Source: Ruminiclostridium cellobioparum DSM 1351 = ATCC 15832 (GTDB taxonomy: Bacteria; Bacillota; Clostridia; Acetivibrionales; DSM-1351). Taken from it: 64,000 bases of DNA. This document shows positions 37,663-47,749 of the stretch, in pieces. The stretch spans positions 42,644 through 106,643 of the forward strand of contig NZ_JHYD01000031.1 in assembly GCF_000621505.1 (NCBI RefSeq). Direction: 5' to 3'. Under the pieces are notes generated by a model. That model was not told the DNA's origin. It did not search any database and saw only the letters and a program-made list of their open reading frames with translations. A program made the translations under genes and the position numbers. Every line of letters starts with the position of its first letter. Position 1 is the stretch's first letter.

Positions 37663-38070
37663 TTACTTGCTTGTGGCTTTAATCCGGGCCATCGCTCTTG
37701 CAAGAGCCGTCTTGGAGCGCATGTATTCCAGCTGGCTCAGCTGCTTCTGAAGCCTTTCTTCGGCACGCTGCTTTGCTGCCCTGGCACGGTTTATATCTAT
37801 TTCTTCAGGATACTCTGCGGTATCAGTCATAATAACAACCCTGTCCGGCATAATTTTAGCAAAGCCGTCGGTTACAACAGCTTCCGTCCATTTACCCTCG
37901 GCATTCTTTATCCTGAGAGGTCCTACATTGACAGTGGTTACCGTAGGTGCATGCTTTGCAAGAACTCCCATTTCACCGTCAATAGACTTAAAGATAACGC
38001 ATTCTGCTTCCCCCGAATAGAAATTTCTTTCAGGTGTGATTACTTCCAAAAAAAATGTGGACATACTCAT
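37663..38070 (-). CDS. atpC: F1Fo ATP synthase subunit epsilon
   Basis: A 135-residue epsilon subunit with the N-terminal beta-sandwich (FFLEVITPERNFYSGEAECV, then GEMGVLAKHAPTVT) and C-terminal helical pair (RARAAKQRAEERLQKQLSQL). It sits in the central stalk with gamma and can act as an intrinsic brake. It is the last atp gene. The ribosome site GGAGGCTAAT lies inside the end of a palindromic repeat that fills the 273-bp atpD-atpC gap, so translation of atpC may depend on that element. Confidence 0.95.
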   Translation of the reverse strand: MSMSTFFLEVITPERNFYSGEAECVIFKSIDGEMGVLAKHAPTVTTVNVGPLRIKNAEGKWTEAVVTDGFAKIMPDRVVIMTDTAEYPEEIDINRARAAKQRAEERLQKQLSQLEYMRSKTALARAMARIKATSK

Positions 38071-38320
38071 TAGCCTCCATGAGCCGCAGGTGCGGCCACA
38101 AAAAATATCCTATAATTAACCTCTCTATTAATGCCGCATAAGGCGAATAAAGGAGGCTAATTAGCCATGCGCGCTTTTAAAGCATTTGAAGCCACTTTTA
38201 ACCAGCATTTTAAATCAATGCTTTAAATATATCGCGCGGCGACTGGTTCTACAGATTAACTTGAAAGACAAGCAAAGCGGGCTTTCAAGTTAATCTCCAT
38301 GAGCCGCAGGTGCGGCGACT
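38071..38320. repeat. Composite palindromic repeat (family C) in the atpD-atpC spacer
   Basis: The spacer contains ctccatgagccgca twice (38076 and 38294 areas), each followed by a small hairpin gccgca-gg-tgcggc. The stretch 38071-38180 matches 63889-64000 at the other end of the window: both have TTARCCTCCATGAGCCGCA, then GCGGCCACAAAA, then ggcgaataaaggagg, TAATT, GCCATG and GCGCTTT. The unit also has inverted ends (ttagcctcc against ggaggctaa). It has no reading frame and sits inside a conserved operon spacer. Confidence 0.75.
38253..38296. repeat. Perfect 15-bp-stem hairpin inside the atpD-atpC spacer
   Basis: agattaacttgaaag and its exact complement ctttcaagttaatct flank a 14-base loop (acaagcaaagcggg). 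No U-run follows on the minus strand, so it is a stability or processing structure, or part of the repeat, rather than a terminator. Confidence 0.8.
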
Positions 38321-38343
38321 ACAAATATCTGAGCGGCAAGAAA

Positions 38344-39846
<1,503 letters not shown>

Positions 39847-39895
39847 TCATCCAATATCTGCTGTATCTGCTGTTGCAAATAAATTTGCCTATTCT

Positions 39896-40780
39896 CTATT
39901 TCAAAGCAGCAGCTCCGCCCACTATTTCGGATATTTCCTGAGTGATGGCAGCCTGTCTGGCTCTGTTTTTATACAGGTTTAATTTTTGCAGCATTTCATC
40001 CGCATTTTTTGTTGCACTGTCCATTGCGGTCATACGGGCGTTTTGTTCGCTGGTAAAGGCTTCCACAAACGCACCGTACATGATGCCCTTAATATACTTT
40101 GGTATCAGTACATCCAGTACGACAGAAGGTGAAGGCTCGTATTTTATCTGCTCATCAATTTTAATATCATCTGCATTTACATCGTCGCGCAGTGCACCGA
40201 TTTCCAGGGGCAGGAGCTTCAGTACCTTAGGCTCCTGGGAAATAGCCGACAGCATCTGTGTGAAAATTATATATACTTCATCCACCTGCTTTTTGTTATA
40301 CAGGTCAAGAATGATATCTGCAATCTCCCTTGCTCTGAATACTGTCGGATTTTGCACGGCATAGTCGAATTCAGTGTGAACATTGTAGTTTTTCTTGATA
40401 AAATATGATCTTCCTGAATTTCCGGCTATGAGCAGCAGTGCATTCTCTTTATCCTCACCCACTGCCTGCTCCGCAAGCTTTTTGATATTGCTGTTATAGC
40501 CGCCTGCCAGACCCTTGTCTCCGGTAATGACTATATAGGCCTTTTTACTGCCCGGCCTGGTATCTCTGATATCGAAATATTTGCTCTCAACATCTCCGCT
40601 ATGTGCAAGAATATCTGCAATAGTTTCTCTTACCTTGTTAAAATACGGAAGGGTTTGTTCCAGTTGCGCTCTTGCCTTCTTTAGTTTTGACGCTGATATC
40701 AACTTCATGGCCTTAGTTATTTGCCGCATCTGATTAACACTTTTGATACGCAATTTTATTTCACGCATATTATTTGCCAT
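39896..40780 (-). CDS. atpG: F1Fo ATP synthase subunit gamma
   Basis: A 294-residue gamma subunit. The start MANNMREIKLRIKSVNQMRQ (40780) is standard; ribosome site GGCGGG is only fair. The N- and C-terminal helices that form the rotating coiled coil are clear, ending KLNLYKNRARQAAITQEISE and IVGGAAAL. The middle carries ITGDKGLAGGYNSNI. It lies 97 bp after atpA and 142 bp before atpD. Confidence 0.97.
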   Translation of the reverse strand: MANNMREIKLRIKSVNQMRQITKAMKLISASKLKKARAQLEQTLPYFNKVRETIADILAHSGDVESKYFDIRDTRPGSKKAYIVITGDKGLAGGYNSNIKKLAEQAVGEDKENALLLIAGNSGRSYFIKKNYNVHTEFDYAVQNPTVFRAREIADIILDLYNKKQVDEVYIIFTQMLSAISQEPKVLKLLPLEIGALRDDVNADDIKIDEQIKYEPSPSVVLDVLIPKYIKGIMYGAFVEAFTSEQNARMTAMDSATKNADEMLQKLNLYKNRARQAAITQEISEIVGGAAALK

Positions 40781-40877
40781 ATGATAACCCGCCGTTTCCG
40801 TCCCACAGCCCGACAAACAATTGATAACCCGTACTTATCTGCTGTGTATAATGAATGATAAGCACAGAATAATATTT

Positions 40878-42386
40878 TTATACAAACTGAGCTTTAAATT
40901 CCTCAGTAGCCGTCTTCATCTGCTGCATCATTTCGTCGTTGATGTCACCTGTTTCAGCAATGCTGGTCAGTATCTTCGGATATTTCTCCTTAACAAATTT
41001 CACCAGTTCCTGATTAAATTTGCTGACCTTGTTAACAGGCAGATCCATAAGATATTTGTTTGTTGCAGCGTACAATATCATGACCTGTTCTTCTACCGGC
41101 AAAGTGGAATACAGGGGCTGTTTCAAGGTTTCAACCAATCTTCCGCCCTGTACCAGCTTGTCTCTTGTGGCTTTGTCCAGATCGGAGCCGAACTGTGCAA
41201 AAGCTTCAAGTTCTCTGAACTGTGCAAGATTTATTCTCAAAGGACCTGCTATTTTTCTCATGGCTTTGATCTGAGCCGAACCACCAACACGGGATACCGA
41301 CAGACCAACATTTACAGCCGGTCTTTGGCCTGAAAAGAATAACTCTGACTCGAGATATATCTGACCGTCGGTTATGGATATGACATTGGTCGGGATATAT
41401 GCCGAAACATCTCCTGCAAGTGTTTCTATTATAGGAAGTGCGGTAATTGAGCCTCCGCCCAGTTCATCGCTGAGCTTTGCCGCTCTTTCAAGCAGTCTTG
41501 AATGCAAATAGAATACATCACCTGGATAAGCTTCTCTTCCCGGCGGTCGTTTAAGAAGTAATGACATTGCCCTGTAAGCAACGGCATGTTTTGACAGATC
41601 ATCATAAATTATTAGAACATCCTTGTGCTGTCTGTACATAAAATCTTCGGCCATGGCACAGCCGGCATAGGGTGCAAGGTACTGAACAGAAGCCGTATCG
41701 CTGGCTGTCGAGGAAACGACTATGGTATATTCCATGGCTCCGAATCTTTCAAGCGTATTGACTATGCCTGAAACTGTGGATGCCTTCTGCCCTATGGCAA
41801 CGTAAACACAGATTACATCCTTGCCTTTTTGATTGATAATAGTGTCAACAGCTATTGCCGTCTTACCGGTCTGCCTGTCACCTATTATAAGCTCTCTCTG
41901 GCCTCTTCCTATGGGAATAAGTGCATCAAGTGCCATTATACCCGTTTGGAGCGGCGTATTTACGCCCTTTCTGTCAATAACACCCGGAGCTGTAAAATCT
42001 ACAGGCCTGTAAGTATCCGCCTTAATGTCGCCCTTTCCGTCAAGGGGTTTTCCCAACGGATTGACCACTCTTCCTAAAAGGGATTGTCCTGCAGGCACCT
42101 GAACTGTTGTTCCTGTTCTTTTTACAGTCGAACCCTCTCTGATCTCTCTGTCGTCTCCCAGTACAACACAGCCGACATTGTCTTCTTCAAGGTTAAGAGC
42201 CATACCATAAACATTATTGTCAAACTGTAAAAGCTCTCCCGACATACATGACTGTAAGCCATATATTCTTGCAATACCATCACCTGACTGAAGTACATAA
42301 CCTACATCGTCAGTTTTTACCGCAGCTCCGTAACTTTCTATCTGCTGCTTTATAATTGAGCTAATTTCTTCCGGTCTAAGATTCAT
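40878..42386 (-). CDS. atpA: F1Fo ATP synthase subunit alpha
   Basis: A 502-residue alpha subunit of normal length. P-loop GDRQTGKT at 169-176, the Walker B region [16 protein letters not shown], and the family signature [14 protein letters not shown]. It binds nucleotide in non-catalytic sites of F1. It follows atpH by 33 bp with a good ribosome site (GGGGTGAGAAAAGG). Confidence 0.97.
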   Translation of the reverse strand: MNLRPEEISSIIKQQIESYGAAVKTDDVGYVLQSGDGIARIYGLQSCMSGELLQFDNNVYGMALNLEEDNVGCVVLGDDREIREGSTVKRTGTTVQVPAGQSLLGRVVNPLGKPLDGKGDIKADTYRPVDFTAPGVIDRKGVNTPLQTGIMALDALIPIGRGQRELIIGDRQTGKTAIAVDTIINQKGKDVICVYVAIGQKASTVSGIVNTLERFGAMEYTIVVSSTASDTASVQYLAPYAGCAMAEDFMYRQHKDVLIIYDDLSKHAVAYRAMSLLLKRPPGREAYPGDVFYLHSRLLERAAKLSDELGGGSITALPIIETLAGDVSAYIPTNVISITDGQIYLESELFFSGQRPAVNVGLSVSRVGGSAQIKAMRKIAGPLRINLAQFRELEAFAQFGSDLDKATRDKLVQGGRLVETLKQPLYSTLPVEEQVMILYAATNKYLMDLPVNKVSKFNQELVKFVKEKYPKILTSIAETGDINDEMMQQMKTATEEFKAQFV

Positions 42387-42419
42387 CCTTTTCTCACCCC
42401 ATATGCTCTGACACCGGCT

Positions 42420-42947
42420 CTACATAGTAACCAGTTCAGTTAATGATTCAATTCTGCCTTTAATACTTCCGTCGTAGACTTTGTCCCCGATAATTACCTT
42501 TATTCCGCCAATTATCGAAGGATCCACAACTTCTGTAACCTTTACCGCACTTGCATTATATTTTTTCCCGAACTTTTCTTTCAAAGAGCCGGTTTGACTT
42601 TCTTCAAGCGGAGCAGCCGTGATAATTTTCATATCCAGTACATTTGCCCTCTGGTCGGCAAGCCGCACAAACTGTTCAAAAATGCCGGGAAGTTCAGCCA
42701 CTCTCTGCTTTGCTATCAATAGCAGCATAAAGTTCAGCATTTTTGAGCTTAATTCGCCGTAGAATACATTTCTGACCAACCCCTGCTTTTTATCCAGCTT
42801 GACCCTTGGATCAGTTAAAAAGTTCCGGAATTGCATATCAGAATTAAATATTTCCACAAGCTGTTCAAATTCCTGCCTGACACTACCTATATCGTCAAGT
42901 GAAAGCTCCAATAATGCCTGGGCATATCTTTTCTCTACAAGCGGCAT
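42420..42947 (-). CDS. atpH: F1Fo ATP synthase subunit delta
   Basis: A 175-residue delta (OSCP-type) subunit of the peripheral stalk. It starts MPLVEKRYAQALLELSLDD and has the C-terminal signature VDPSIIGGIKVIIGDKVYDGSIKGR. The start codon overlaps the atpF stop by one base, so translation is coupled. Confidence 0.95.
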   Translation of the reverse strand: MPLVEKRYAQALLELSLDDIGSVRQEFEQLVEIFNSDMQFRNFLTDPRVKLDKKQGLVRNVFYGELSSKMLNFMLLLIAKQRVAELPGIFEQFVRLADQRANVLDMKIITAAPLEESQTGSLKEKFGKKYNASAVKVTEVVDPSIIGGIKVIIGDKVYDGSIKGRIESLTELVTM

Positions 42948-43432
42948 TATGCTGCACCTGCCTCATCTATAAATTTATCAACCATACTCTTGTTTGACTC
43001 GGTATCCATATTGGCCTGAACAACCTTTGTAGCAGCAGTAATAGCCAGTGCGGCAATCTGCTGCCTTACCTGACGCAGCATTTCCGCCCTTTCGCGCTCT
43101 ACATCCTGACGGCCTTTTTCAACAATAACCAGCGCATCTTTTTTGGCATTTGCAATTATCTCGTCATATTCACGTGTAGCTTTGATTCTTGCTTCATTCA
43201 AAAGCTTATCGCTTTCTTCCCTGATCTTCTTTATCTGCTCTTCATAATTTTTTCTTGATTCCGCCGCTTCAAGTTTTGCCTGGTCCGCATCCTTCAAAGC
43301 CTGCTCTATGGATTTTTTCCTGTTTTCCATGAACTCTGTGACAGGTTTAAACAAAAACTTTTTCATGAAGAAGAACAATATCAACAGGTTTAATGCAACA
43401 AAAATAAATGTATATTTTTCAGGCATTAACAT
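42947..43432 (-). CDS. atpF: F1Fo ATP synthase subunit b
   Basis: A 161-residue b subunit: one transmembrane helix (about 8-26, FIFVALNLLILFFFMKKFLF) and a long charged coiled coil (KSIEQALKDADQAKLEAAES onward), the peripheral stalk. Either of two nearby ATGs (43432 or 43426) could serve. It is separated from atpE by about 500 bp of repeats and hairpins, far more than usual for this operon. Confidence 0.95.
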   Translation of the reverse strand: MLMPEKYTFIFVALNLLILFFFMKKFLFKPVTEFMENRKKSIEQALKDADQAKLEAAESRKNYEEQIKKIREESDKLLNEARIKATREYDEIIANAKKDALVIVEKGRQDVERERAEMLRQVRQQIAALAITAATKVVQANMDTESNKSMVDKFIDEAGAA

Positions 43433-43668
43433 ATAATTATCATTCGCCTTTCTGGCTCACAGAAATTTAATATGCACGCACCTATAGCGAGCCGTATAGG
43501 GTGGTAAATATACTTCACTCCGCATATATCCGCATAAACATCTATACGATATAACGGCGTCATTATATTCGTGGAGGCTGGAGGACAAATCGTCTCGGTG
43601 TGATCATTGATCGATATTGTCATATATATAATAGCAAGGAATATCAACCATGCTTTATAAACACTGCC

Positions 43669-43746
43669 ATATCTGTGAAAGGCGTTAGACTGCCGGGGTA
43701 TTTATATCCATATATCCCCTGGTATTTTAATACCTTTCACAGATAT
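43669..43746. repeat. Large hairpin in the atpE-atpF spacer
   Basis: atatctgtgaaagg (43669-43682) and its perfect complement cctttcacagatat (43733-43746) enclose 50 bases that pair again through ccgggg and cccctgg. The rest of the spacer (43433-43668) holds no gene that I can see. Confidence 0.75.
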
Positions 43747-43753
43747 CCTCAGA

Positions 43754-43909
43754 GCCTGTTTAAGATCTCATTGTGCACGTCATTTTGGCGGATTTTGCGC
43801 CATGCCACGTTAAATTTTCTTGCAATAAACAAATTACTACTTCGAAAATTTGCCCTGCCTGACACAAAATCTACCTAAAATGCCAGACACAAGCAGATAT
43901 TAAACAGGC
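43754..43909. mobile_element. MITE-like element (family B) in the atpE-atpF spacer
   Basis: A 156-bp element with long terminal inverted repeats. The left arm gcctgtttaagatctcattg and the complement of the right arm gcctgtttaatatctgcttg agree at most positions, and similarity continues for about 50 bases (cattttggcggattttg against cattttaggtagattttg). It has no coding capacity. The long matching ends are typical of a non-autonomous transposon. Its parent transposase is not in the window. Confidence 0.75.
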
Positions 43910-43927
43910 CTTACACTGTAGACCATA

Positions 43928-44158
<231 letters not shown>

Positions 44159-44170
44159 TTATTCACCCCC

Positions 44171-44893
44171 TTATTCTAATACCTCTGCAATATATAGTGA
44201 AGTTAAAAACATAAACACATATGCTTGAAGTATCCCGTCAAACAAATCAAAATAAATACTTAGTGCTGCCGGTATTACCGGAGGCATTGCCATGTAAATC
44301 AGCTCCATTACTATGAACGCACCCAGTATATTGCCAAAAAGACGCAAAGCGAGAGATAAAGGTTTTATACCATAATCCAGTATCTTGAAGGGTAACATCA
44401 TTGGGATAGGTTCAACAAAGCTTTTCAGCCACCCGCTCATCTTCTTGTACCTGATGCCTGCATAAATAACCACACAAATTGACATAATTGCCATACATGC
44501 AGTTACATTGATGTTTCTGGTAGGAGGTCTGAATTTAAAACCTTCTCCCGGAATAACATTAAAAATGGAAACGGTGTTGGCAAAAATAAGGAACAAAAAG
44601 ATAGTACCCAAATACGGTGCAAATGCCTTCCAATGATGTTCTCCGATTGCATCTTTTGCAATATTATTTATCAACTCCACTATGATTTCTGCAACATTTT
44701 GTTTCTTGTTCGGTACGGCTGAAAGCTTACGGGTAAGGAATATGCTGAAAAATATCAGTACCGCCATTATAACCCACATCACAACTACAACGTCAGATAC
44801 CGGTATTTCCAGACCCGGCAGCTTGATTGTAAACACATTATGTGGCTCCATTGCCTCTACAAGCCTGTCGCTCATACTTACTTCTTCATGCAT
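44171..44893 (-). CDS. atpB: F1Fo ATP synthase subunit a
   Basis: A 240-residue membrane subunit with five to six helices. The essential Arg is in PLSLALRLFGNILGAFIVM and the end AYVFMFLTSLYIAEVLE is typical. It forms the ion half-channels against the c ring. It follows atpI by one base and precedes atpE by 15. Confidence 0.96.
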   Translation of the reverse strand: MHEEVSMSDRLVEAMEPHNVFTIKLPGLEIPVSDVVVVMWVIMAVLIFFSIFLTRKLSAVPNKKQNVAEIIVELINNIAKDAIGEHHWKAFAPYLGTIFLFLIFANTVSIFNVIPGEGFKFRPPTRNINVTACMAIMSICVVIYAGIRYKKMSGWLKSFVEPIPMMLPFKILDYGIKPLSLALRLFGNILGAFIVMELIYMAMPPVIPAALSIYFDLFDGILQAYVFMFLTSLYIAEVLE

Positions 44894-44894
44894 T

Positions 44895-45293
44895 CTATTT
44901 CACCTTCTGTCCATAGTGATTTTGTGTAATTCCAAAAGCCTCTGTTATGGCATTTATCATAATCACAAACAGGGTTGAAAGTATTCCGCCCAGCACAGCC
45001 AGAAAGGCATGCACTCCAAATTGCATGGCAAAAACTACTGTTATCCCTATTATGACTAAGTTTAGCAAATATATTACAATATTTATTGCTACTGCCCTCT
45101 TTTTATTCGCCCCACTTAGTAAATGCCCGAGCACGGATTCGAGAACTGCAAATCTTAACAACGATATTAATACGCCGATAGTGAGCGCTGCAATCATTAT
45201 AATCCGATGCCCGCTGAATATCAAACATATTATAAGAGCAATTGCATAAAAAATACAAACTCTTTTTACAAAAAATTTTAAAATGTTACTCAT
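44895..45293 (-). CDS. atpI: ATP synthase protein I family (AtpI/UncI)
   Basis: A small membrane protein of about 132 residues with four predicted helices (VCIFYAIALIICLIF, IMIAALTIGVLISLLRF, VAINIVIYLLNLVIIGITVV, LAVLGGILSTLFVIMINAI). Position directly before atpB identifies it as AtpI, thought to help assemble the c ring or bring in Mg2+. Start is uncertain: ATG at 45293 has no nearby ribosome site, while a TTG at 45320 would add nine residues. Confidence 0.85.
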   Translation of the reverse strand: MSNILKFFVKRVCIFYAIALIICLIFSGHRIIMIAALTIGVLISLLRFAVLESVLGHLLSGANKKRAVAINIVIYLLNLVIIGITVVFAMQFGVHAFLAVLGGILSTLFVIMINAITEAFGITQNHYGQKVK

Positions 45294-45377
45294 TATCGTT
45301 TTTTTATACAATCTCCGCAATTAGTTGTTAAGTTTCTACTTAAAAATTACGATACTTATTTAGGTTTATTTCTAACC

Positions 45378-45406
45378 ATGCTATGTTGGGAAATTGTACA
45401 TAGCAT
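45378..45406. promoter_or_regulatory. Inverted repeat in the atp 5' leader
   Basis: ATGCTATGT and its perfect complement ACATAGCAT are separated by 11 bases. It lies just downstream of the predicted atp transcription start, so it could be an operator or a leader hairpin. No U-run follows. Confidence 0.5.
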
Positions 45407-45417
45407 AAATTAGTTCA

Positions 45418-45446
45418 ATAATAGCACAGTGAAAAAGGTAAATCAA
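45418..45446 (-). promoter_or_regulatory. atpI: Probable sigma-A promoter of the atp operon
   Basis: On the minus strand TTGATT, 17 bases, then TATTAT: five and five of six consensus bases at the ideal spacing. The start would be near 45411, giving a leader of about 115 bases. Confidence 0.75.
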
Positions 45447-45463
45447 TGGCCCTTTGACGAAAA
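45439..45463 (+). promoter_or_regulatory. motA: Candidate sigma-D (flagellar) promoter of motAB
   Basis: TAAA at 45439 followed 14-15 bases later by ACGAAAA, a partial match to the sigma-D pattern TAAA-N15-CCGATAA. It lies about 70 bp before motA and overlaps the atp -35 region. A weak call, based mainly on the kind of gene it would serve. Confidence 0.35.
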
Positions 45464-45532
45464 GTGCATAATTCAGCTTCGAATTTTAGTATAACTTGCA
45501 CAAAAGAATTTACAATCAGGAGTGGTTAAAAT

Positions 45533-46348
45533 ATGGATATTACAACCATTATAGGTTTGATTTTAGGTTTAGGCGGAGTAGTTATGGGATATCTTGAAGA
45601 AGGTCATTTCGACCTGTCCCTTCTTGGCGGACTATGGGGTCCGGGTCCCTTTCTAATTGTTTTTGTCGGAGGTTTCGGAGCGACTCTCGTGGGCTTTCCC
45701 TTATCTGAGTTCAAGAAAATGTTATCTACTCTTTCCATGTTGTTTACTCAAAAGAATTACAATGAAATCGATATCATCAACGAGTTGGCCGATCTTTCCG
45801 AAAAAGCAAGAAAAGACGGATTGCTGAGTTTGGAGCAGGATGCTCAAACCAACAAGAATGATTTGATACGGAAAGGCCTGGCTTTGGTTGTGGATGGTAT
45901 AGAAACCGAAGTAATTAAAGATATACTGGCCAGAGAAACCGAATTGCAGGGCGAAATATACGAGTCAGGCGCAAAGATTTTTGAAGCCATGGGCGGAACG
46001 TGGCCCGCCATGGGTGTTTGCGGAACAGTTATGGGAATGCTGAGCATATTGAAGGACCTTAGCGACCCTCTGGCTCTGGGGCCTAAAATTGCAGGTGCGT
46101 TCATTGCTACCATGTACGGTGTTGCTTTCGCCAATCTTTTATGGCTGCCTTTCGGCAATAAGATCAAAGTTAAGGCAGCCCGTGAAACCATGATAAATGA
46201 ACTGATCATAGAAGGCCTCCTGTCAATTCAGGCCGGTGAAAATCCACGTATAATTAAGGAAAAGCTCAACCTTAACCTTATGGAAAAACTGAACGGTAAG
46301 AAGGAAAAAGAGGATGCTGCAATTGCTGAAGAAGGAGTTGAGGCATAG
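45533..46348 (+). CDS. motA: Flagellar motor stator protein MotA
   Basis: A 271-residue stator subunit, normal length. It starts MDITTIIGLILGLGGVVMGY and has four membrane helices; the conserved periplasmic/membrane part reads MGGTWPAMGVCGTVMGMLSI and FIATMYGVAFANLLWLPFG. The large cytoplasmic loop between helices 2 and 3 carries charged residues that engage the rotor. It is preceded by CAGGAGTGG and followed two bases later by motB. These are the only plus-strand genes in the window. Confidence 0.96.
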   Translation: MDITTIIGLILGLGGVVMGYLEEGHFDLSLLGGLWGPGPFLIVFVGGFGATLVGFPLSEFKKMLSTLSMLFTQKNYNEIDIINELADLSEKARKDGLLSLEQDAQTNKNDLIRKGLALVVDGIETEVIKDILARETELQGEIYESGAKIFEAMGGTWPAMGVCGTVMGMLSILKDLSDPLALGPKIAGAFIATMYGVAFANLLWLPFGNKIKVKAARETMINELIIEGLLSIQAGENPRIIKEKLNLNLMEKLNGKKEKEDAAIAEEGVEA

Positions 46349-46350
46349 GT

Positions 46351-47130
46351 ATGGCAAAGGAGAAGGTAGTAAAAGACAATAACGAACGATGGCTTTTGAC
46401 TTATGCAGACTTGATGAACCTCTTACTTATCCTCTTCATAATCTTATTTGCCATGAGCCAGGTGGATACACAAAAGTTCCAGCAGCTGTCCCAGTCATTC
46501 AGTTCCATATTCGGTACCGGTTCCAATTCAGTTCTGCAGGGCAGCGGGCAGGGTAACTCCCTGGTTGATTTTCCGGCTACAATGCCTTCGCCTGTAATCC
46601 CCTCTGAGATGGAAGACAAGCAAATAGAAGGTATAACCCGGGAAGTTAAGGAAATGGTTCAGGGTCAGGGACTTGCAGGAAGCATCGATGTCAGGAAGCA
46701 GGAGCGCGGCGTCGTAATTTCAATTAATGAAAGACTTATTTTTAAATCGGGCAGATCTGACATAGAGAAGGAATCGGAAGACAAGGTGCTTAAAATAGGC
46801 AGGGATATCCTGGCTAATATACCAAACAAGCATATCCGAATTGAAGGACACACCGATAATGTACCTATCAAAAGTCCTCTTTACCCGTCAAACTGGGAGC
46901 TGTCAAGTGCAAGAGCCACCAATGTTCTAAGAATTCTGGTGGAAAAGGCAGGTATTGATCCCAAGCTGATCTCGGCCGTCGGCTACGGCGAATTTACTCC
47001 TCTGGTTCCAAACGATTCAGATGCGAATCGTCAAAAGAACAGAAGAGTGGATATTGTAATCCTGACAGACGTCTCAAGCCAGGGTGAGGCAAGCAACGAT
47101 GACAATACCGCAGCGAATTTCAACAAGTAG
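46351..47130 (+). CDS. motB: Flagellar motor stator protein MotB
   Basis: A 259-residue partner of MotA. One N-terminal membrane helix carries the ion-binding Asp20 in LLTYADLMNLLLILFIILFA. After a plug/linker region comes an OmpA-like peptidoglycan-binding domain (about 125-245) with IRIEGHTDNVPI, NWELSSARATNVLRIL and NRQKNRRVDIVI. It anchors the stator to the wall. Ion type (H+ or Na+) cannot be told with confidence. Confidence 0.96.
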   Translation: MAKEKVVKDNNERWLLTYADLMNLLLILFIILFAMSQVDTQKFQQLSQSFSSIFGTGSNSVLQGSGQGNSLVDFPATMPSPVIPSEMEDKQIEGITREVKEMVQGQGLAGSIDVRKQERGVVISINERLIFKSGRSDIEKESEDKVLKIGRDILANIPNKHIRIEGHTDNVPIKSPLYPSNWELSSARATNVLRILVEKAGIDPKLISAVGYGEFTPLVPNDSDANRQKNRRVDIVILTDVSSQGEASNDDNTAANFNK

Positions 47131-47204
47131 TAGATACGGGATTAAAATAACACAGTTAACATTGATATTGAAGAAGCCGGCATGCTGATATGCCGGTCTA
47201 TAGG

Positions 47205-47239
47205 AAAACCTTGAAGCTCACATGAAAGCTTCAAGGTTT
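47205..47239. terminator. Terminator shared by convergent motB and ferritin-like gene
   Basis: aaaaccttgaagct pairs with agcttcaaggttt around a short loop, with A and T runs on either side. It overlaps the last codons of the gene on the minus strand. A second small hairpin (ccggcat/atgccgg, 47177-47196) lies just before it. Confidence 0.75.
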
Positions 47240-47682
47240 CTTACATGTTTTTGTTCTTCAGAAATAATTTCAGAGATAAGCTTAATGTTTACTGCGTTTG
47301 TATCGGTTTCAGCCTTTGAGAATATATCCTGTATGCTTAAAAGTAAAGCCAGATTGTCCTTTTCAAAGTTCAGACAAAATTCCAGCAGGCTTTTCGGACT
47401 TTCGGTCCCAACTACCCGGCTGATCCCGGCATATTGAAATATTGCCGCCGATATCTTGTCATAAATAAAAAAGTCGATTTCTGTTTCAGGTTCTTTTTCC
47501 AGTTTGGCTTTGAGGGTCTGATATATTTCAATATGTTTTTTCTCCTGATTGGCAAATATTCTTGCCATGGTTTTTATCTTATGCTGTACATCCTTCCTCC
47601 CGGTTATTCCCATAAACATGTCCTGTCCTGCCTGTTCAAGGGAAATGAACTTGTCCAGCAAATCAACTATAGTGTACGCCAT
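47218..47682 (-). CDS. Ferritin-like (rubrerythrin-type) protein
   Basis: A 154-residue all-helical protein. The start is the ATG at 47682, ten bases after GAGG; a GTG two codons upstream is too close to that site. Helices carry spaced metal-ligand candidates: SLEQAGQDMF, NQEKKHIEIYQTL (E..H), NFEKDNLALL and SEEQKHVRNLEAF (E..H). That 1-E, E..H, E, E..H pattern matches a diiron four-helix bundle. There is no rubredoxin domain. It sits between motB and a chemoreceptor, pointing toward motB, so it may be unlinked in function or part of a redox/oxygen response. The role is not known. Confidence 0.7.
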   Translation of the reverse strand: MAYTIVDLLDKFISLEQAGQDMFMGITGRKDVQHKIKTMARIFANQEKKHIEIYQTLKAKLEKEPETEIDFFIYDKISAAIFQYAGISRVVGTESPKSLLEFCLNFEKDNLALLLSIQDIFSKAETDTNAVNIKLISEIISEEQKHVRNLEAFM

Positions 47683-47749
47683 GCCCACTGCACCTCTCTC
47701 AATTATTACTCAATTCTCTCGATTATTATCTCTTTTACAGCTCTGTAGT

